The translations under genes were made by a program, and so were the position numbers. A DNA stretch of 64,000 bases from Taxillus chinensis (lineage: Eukaryota > Streptophyta > Magnoliopsida > Santalales > Loranthaceae): NCBI GenBank assembly GCA_023512835.1, contig CM042090.1:19560356-19624355 (forward strand), in the 5' to 3' direction. Position 1 is the first letter of the stretch, and every line of letters starts with the position of its first letter. Below, piece after piece: positions 59,068 to 64,000 of this stretch. A model generated the notes under the pieces. It was not told where the DNA came from. It ran no database searches and saw only the letters and a program-made list of their open reading frames with translations.

Positions 59068-60240
59068 TGAAATTTAGTGCACTGCAACCGAACCATGTTC
59101 ATGGAAATTTAATTTTCAAGTTCTTCCCCATAAAAAAATTAATATAAATGCATAAACAAAGATGAACATGTTTCGTTAATATTATTAATATTATTTTTAT
59201 ATAATGTGAATAGTTATTGATTGTGTGTGTGTGTGTGTATATATACACACACACATATATACACAAAGCAATAAATTTAAATTATTCAAGAATTATATTT
59301 TTTATTTTAAAAAAATTGTATGTGTAATTGTGTATAGTATATATATTACATAACATAATTGTAAGTTAACACATTTTATATATCAATATTTTATCCCGTT
59401 ATTAGTTTTTGTAAAAAGTAGCATATATTAAATTATAACATAATCATTAATCATTAGTAGCGTCAGTTTAAACTATAAAACTACAACTAATATACTTTAC
59501 ATGTGAACAACGAACATATCCATCAGTCACTTGCCGCCTGAGCTAAAATTAGTTTGTTAAAAAAAATAATTTACTATGTAACTTGATTTAAGGCTTTAAT
59601 TCATTTAGCTATGATAAATACCATTGTCAACTCAACTTTATAGTTCCTTGAGGACGGCGTATTTTATCACACGTCATATTATAGTTTTCTAAACTAAAAC
59701 TACTTTAATCCGCGTTTACTTTCAATTTTTTGTTTTTTAAAACGAAGTTTTTTACTTTACAAATATAGAAGAAATGCATTTGCCAAACACAAGTTTAACT
59801 TACTAAACACAGTTTAAATAAAACTAAGACAATGGTTCATTAATTTTGGCGCGAACACCAGCGGATATGCAGGCAGACAACCTACCAACCTATCCACATT
59901 CCCTTTAAACAATAAAGGAAGCCCATCATAATTGATATATTAAAATGTAAGTTTCAGTGATTAATTAAGTACACAATCTATTTGGCTTGGGTTTATTGGT
60001 TCTTAGAATAGTTGGGGTATTAAAATGTAGTTTACGTTGAATAATGAACGATCAATATATAATACCCCGCTTACAATTTTATCTGATTCATCTCTTCCTC
60101 CTGGAGGCAAGAAACAATAATCACAGAACGTGAAAAAAAAAATTAAAGAAAAAGGAACTACGAATACACTACACACACACGTATATATATTCAACTAAGG
60201 CAAGAGCTCTGAATATCTACATTACTTTATCTACAACATA
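59068..60240. other. Intergenic region between convergent FRO and RIC1-like genes
   Basis: It holds the FRO 3'UTR (possibly to about 59150, with AATAAA-like AT-rich signals), an inverted (TG)n(TA)n(CA)n palindrome at 59229-59268, and AT-rich DNA with no supported gene. 60240-60359 is the probable 3'UTR of the RIC1-like gene, since the two genes converge. Confidence 0.65.
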
Positions 60241-60359
60241 AATAAAATAAAACAAATGGCGGATGCGGCATCACCACGGAATGACGACGCTGACAAGGCC
60301 TTCAGGTGTTCCAAGCCCACCGCGAACAAATACCACCGATCTGAAGGTACATCTATTAC

Positions 60360-62730
60360 TCACTCTCCCGAACTTGAGAAAGATGAAAGTTTACCTTCCA
60401 GATCTTGAATCAAATCATGGTATTCAATAAATGCTGGTTGTGACTGAAAAGTGTAGATCAAGGAATGAGTATCGAAACTAAATAATATCTAAATTGCATT
60501 GTAAAGTTCGTTTTTTTATAGCATTTCAAATTAAAAACATCAATATAGGATCGTATAACATAATGTTTTGAAAACATGTACCTGGAGTGTGACGCTATAT
60601 GCTTTCCATAACCGCATATCATGCCGGAAAAGATCAAAAAGAACCTACATATAACTTTTTTAAAAAATAGTAATAATAATAATAATAAATAGACTATCAA
60701 TACAATAGTCAACAGAATATACCTCAGATCGCCTTAACAGCGTAGCCAGGACAACTATCCACTCTTTAAACTTGACAGAACACATATGAGCCAGAAGGAA
60801 TTCCGCATCCAACCGACTTTGCAGTGTACCCATTTGAAGCTTCAGAAAATTTTATAACATGCAATCAGAAAAGTATTATGCTCCACGCTAATCCACATAA
60901 ACACAGCTAAACCCCAAGAAAACTAACGCAAAAATGTACTATATGCCTATTTAATTGGAGGTGGCCGCTCAATCTTTATGGAGAATTTCATCTTAATTTT
61001 TTTTTTAGTAATTGTCACTTTTATATTTAGGCTCAGTTTGATAATATTGTGTTTTTAAAAGAAGTTGCTTTTAATGGTGTGTAAAGAGTAAGAGCTTCGA
61101 ATGAAATTACTATAATTATTGGATTAATGTTGTCATTTTATCCCTATTTGAAATGAGATTGCTTCATTCTCGTAAAGCAGCTTTGAAAAATAACCCTTAA
61201 GCTGTTTCGGCCCTTTTTTTTAATGTTTACCAAACATGTTGATATAATCTTGCTTATAAAATAAACAAAAGCAACAAGATAAAAGCATTACAAACCAACT
61301 CTTAATCTAATATCCTACAATCGATTATGAGTTGAAAGAAAATAACAAAAGTTAACACTAACCCCTCGGCATCAATTAAATGGAGTAATTGTAAAAAAGG
61401 AAAAAAATCCTTGAAATTTACTAGACTATTTTAACCATTTTTTATGGCACTGATCCAGACACATTATGCAAGGTTAGAGAGTGCTAGAAAAAAAAGAGGG
61501 GTGGCAAAGAACTAGAGATAAGCAAGGATGCATCGTTTCTAAAAGTAAAATAAAAAAAAAGTAATTAAAATAAAAGAGGCCATGTGTCGTAAAATAGAGT
61601 GCGAAAAAAACAAGACAAAAGCCAATAAAAAGGGGGAGAAGCAAAATGCCTGGTTAAAGAAAGCAGTCACTCTCCAAAGCTAAACCTTAGACATAAAGAA
61701 CGAAGATCTTCCAGATGAAAATACCTTCTGCCTAGTTAGCTCAAGACCAGAAACAAAATTCTCCAAGCGTGCAGATCCATACCTCTCACGTTGAAGATAC
61801 TCCTGCAACAAATAGGAACAAGAAACTTGACATCTTCAACCAGTAAAAGTCAAAAAGATAATTATTGATATTAAAATATTTTAGATTTCCTTACCACTAG
61901 ATCAAATTGAGTGCCTTTTACAAATGCAACAAGCTTGGAAAGTTCTTTTCCAGACATTAAATAGCTAGCATGGCTTTCCAGAATGTTTTTTACAGAAGTA
62001 ACATGCGCACTTTGTTCTTTGAAAGAGGTGCTGCACCAAAAACAATGTGGTCAGCTTCACTAATAATAATGAAAGCTATAAGGAAAACAATTAAGTGTAT
62101 CTATCAACCTTTTCAAGTCTGATGACTGCTTCCGGGAACTTGAACGAAAAATGAAATAGCTCAGGAATCTAGGAGAAAGTTTGTCTGAATCTGTTGATGG
62201 TTGTTCATATTCCTTCCCGGATCTCAGCAAAAACCTCACCTAAAATCAAAGAAAAATAATTAAATTCCTCAATTAGTTTTCGGTTTAAATTTATGTTAAG
62301 TGCATAGAATCGTACCAGCTCTCCAGCAAGTTCATATAAAGACTCATCCAGTGTTGCTTGCAATAAACGCAAAGCGCAGTACTGACTGACAGCAGGACCT
62401 TCAAGTTTAGCTATCACCTATGGAAATATAAATCCATATGAAATATGATTCAGCAGTTAGCAAATATACGTCAATCATTCCCAGAAGAAATTACTAACTA
62501 AACAAAATTATCGGAGAACACTATGAAATCACCATATAGAGAGAGAGGAACAAGTCCAAATAGAAGTAAGACTGCTAAAAGGCGCAGTTTGGGGAAAGAA
62601 ATATTATTCTTAAGGAAGCACTGCTACAGATGTATCAATATCATTCCCAAAAGATATGACCAAAATACTTACAAGAATATAGCATGCTGCAGTTCGGTAC
62701 CATCTCCGTTGGAAGCAATCTTCAAATAAC
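60360..62730 (-). CDS. RIC1: RIC1-like Rab6-GEF subunit, last eight exons (5' part outside window)
   Basis: RIC1 with RGP1 forms the guanine-nucleotide exchange factor for Ypt6/Rab6 at the Golgi; the plant homologue has N-terminal WD40-like repeats and a C-terminal RIC1 domain. Only the C-terminal 255 residues are here. Exons on the minus strand: 62730-62673, 62417-62316, 62239-62109, 62030-61895, 61802-61725, 60839-60723, 60644-60582, 60443-60360, all with GT-AG borders and one open frame. Diagnostic sequence: FQRRWYRTAACYIL, VIAKLEGPAVSQYCALRLLQ, SLYELAGELVRFLLRSGKEY, STSFKEQSAHV, EYLQRERYGSARLENFVSGL, LQMGTLQSRLDAEFLLAHMC, KFKEWIVVLATLLRRSE, FDLFRHDMRLWKAY, SQPAFIEYHDLIQDLEGKLS. The stop is TGA at 60360-60362. 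The next exon upstream is not visible in 62731-64000, so the intron exceeds 1.27 kb. Confidence 0.93.
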
Positions 62731-64000
62731 CTATGAAATAGAGGCAAGGAATGAGGGATACAGCTAATTTAACCTTGATACAAGAAATTAAAGAGGTAAA
62801 AGTCCTAAAATCATTGAGGAAAATTTTAGATCAAGAGTCTCACTCATTATATTATACTGAACAATTTTCATGCAAGCACTCTATTCTTTTCCCATTCTCT
62901 AGTGGATTCATTCAAGCTCATTCCTCAAGATTGTTTCATATTTATTTATAGGAAGCCTTCACATTGCTTCCTACGGCCATTGCTACTGAGATAAACTGGA
63001 ATTCTTTGATAGGGATCAGCCTAGTTAATTAGCTTATTTATTATTTATTTATTCATTATTGTGCTTGATTTATTTATTGTTTATTATATCATGTTATAGG
63101 CCCAGTCTTATGCGAGTTTAGGGTTTCAAGCATGTAACCCTAGGGTTGGTTATCTCCTATAAATAAGAGTAGGAATAGACATGGTTTAATTGATATATTG
63201 AGTGTATGAAATCAGCAAATTGGTCAGGATATTGGTTGTGATAAATATTATTCTCCCTTCTACAGTAAACTCTAGAAGTAGCGATCTTCATGCGGTTGGA
63301 TCTCACTCTGGGTAAGGATTCTTCTACAGTTGCAATCTGTAACCTATCTCTTTATATTATAAAATCTCAAATCCTATTTTCAACCTAGTTCTTTATCGGC
63401 TTCTATTTATATTACCCTAATTCTTTATTTTGATTTCTGTCTGCATCATTCTCCTTTTGACATATTTCTCAGCTCAGTTTTCAATCACAATCCACAAAGC
63501 AGTAGCAAGTCCCATAAGGTCAACGAATAACAATTATATGTTAACATTGACCAACATGGCAATAAATACACTGCATGGTATTTTGCCTGCCTTCTTAATC
63601 ACATCAATATTGTTGTCTCATGTTGTCTGACACTGAAAGACAATCATGACAAATCAACCCTCTAAATTTCAGGAAAAAACAGTGAAAGACGTTTACTCCG
63701 TTTTCTTCCCATGACTATCACTTCCGCAGCAACCCTGACCTTATCTGAGCCCTTTCTCTGGTGATTCTTTGCCTGGTGCCACGAGAGTAGCTCTCTTCTG
63801 GCGAGTGGAACCACAAATTTCTCCGTCTATAAGCCTGAGCAAGCAGTTCCATTTGTGATCCATTCTGTGATTCTCCACTTTTAAAAAGATGGGCTATTCT
63901 CCCTCATCATTCTTCTAAAAAGTAAAGTTGGTTTTATTTCTCTCATTCTCTAGTCTACATAATCCATAGAATTTTGGTTGGATTTTTTTTTTTTTGCAGT
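62731..64000. other. Large RIC1-like intron with LTR-like insert
   Basis: No exon could be found. 63100-63320 has promoter-like texture of a plant LTR: GTTTAGGGTTTCAAGCATGT, then CTCCTATAAATAAGAG (TATA-type) and GCATGTAACCCTAGGG-like sequence. I could not find a second LTR, a primer-binding site or coding sequence, so a solo LTR or fragment is the most I can suggest. The open frames at 62523-62951 and 63430-63630 have no recognisable content. Confidence 0.4.

Noticed and set aside
60250..60345. Short plus-strand frame starting ATGGCGGATGCGGCATC
   Set aside because: Looks coding at first sight, but lies in the 3'UTR of the RIC1-like gene on the other strand and is not continued.

Overview
The window is nuclear DNA of a flowering plant, most likely a eudicot. 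Genes are split by GT-AG introns of roughly 75-1200 bp, intergenic DNA is very AT-rich, and every recognised gene belongs to a plant family: TOPLESS corepressor, malectin-like CrRLK1L ectodomain, F-box-associated (FBA) protein, FRO ferric reductase, RIC1-like Rab-GEF subunit. The species cannot be named from the sequence. Layout: (1) 1-6540, minus strand: 5' three quarters of a TOPLESS/TPR gene, 20 coding exons plus a 5'UTR intron; the 3' end lies left of the window. (2) 6650-13190: AT-rich intergenic DNA with no convincing gene. (3) 13200-13590: a decayed RACK1 copy. (4) 14.5-45.8 kb: a rearranged segmental-duplication block. It holds one intact CrRLK1L-type ectodomain gene lacking its kinase, a CrRLK1L fragment, three FBA loci (two open, one with three lesions), a fragment of the FRO gene fused to the CrRLK1L fragment, ribosome-inactivating-protein remains, a hAT-like element, a small MITE-like insertion and a 6.57 kb PIF/Harbinger transposon with both of its genes. 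(5) 46.3-48.0 kb: remains of an auxilin-like J-domain gene. (6) 48.0-54.6 kb: AT-rich and repeat-derived DNA. (7) 54678-59067, plus strand: a complete FRO2-type ferric-chelate reductase gene, 8 exons, 714 codons. (8) 60360-62730, minus strand: the last eight exons of a RIC1-like gene whose 5' part lies right of the window, with repeat-like DNA in its large intron. The four recognisable host genes act in unrelated processes: transcriptional repression, cell-surface sensing, iron uptake and Golgi Rab activation. No operon-like cooperation is implied. The interest lies in how the duplication block was built: an ancestral pair (CrRLK1L 3' end plus antisense FBA gene) was copied at least twice, partly copied again, joined to a piece of FRO and invaded by DNA transposons. 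Exon limits were placed by reading splice sites and protein similarity by eye; no alignment program or database was used.
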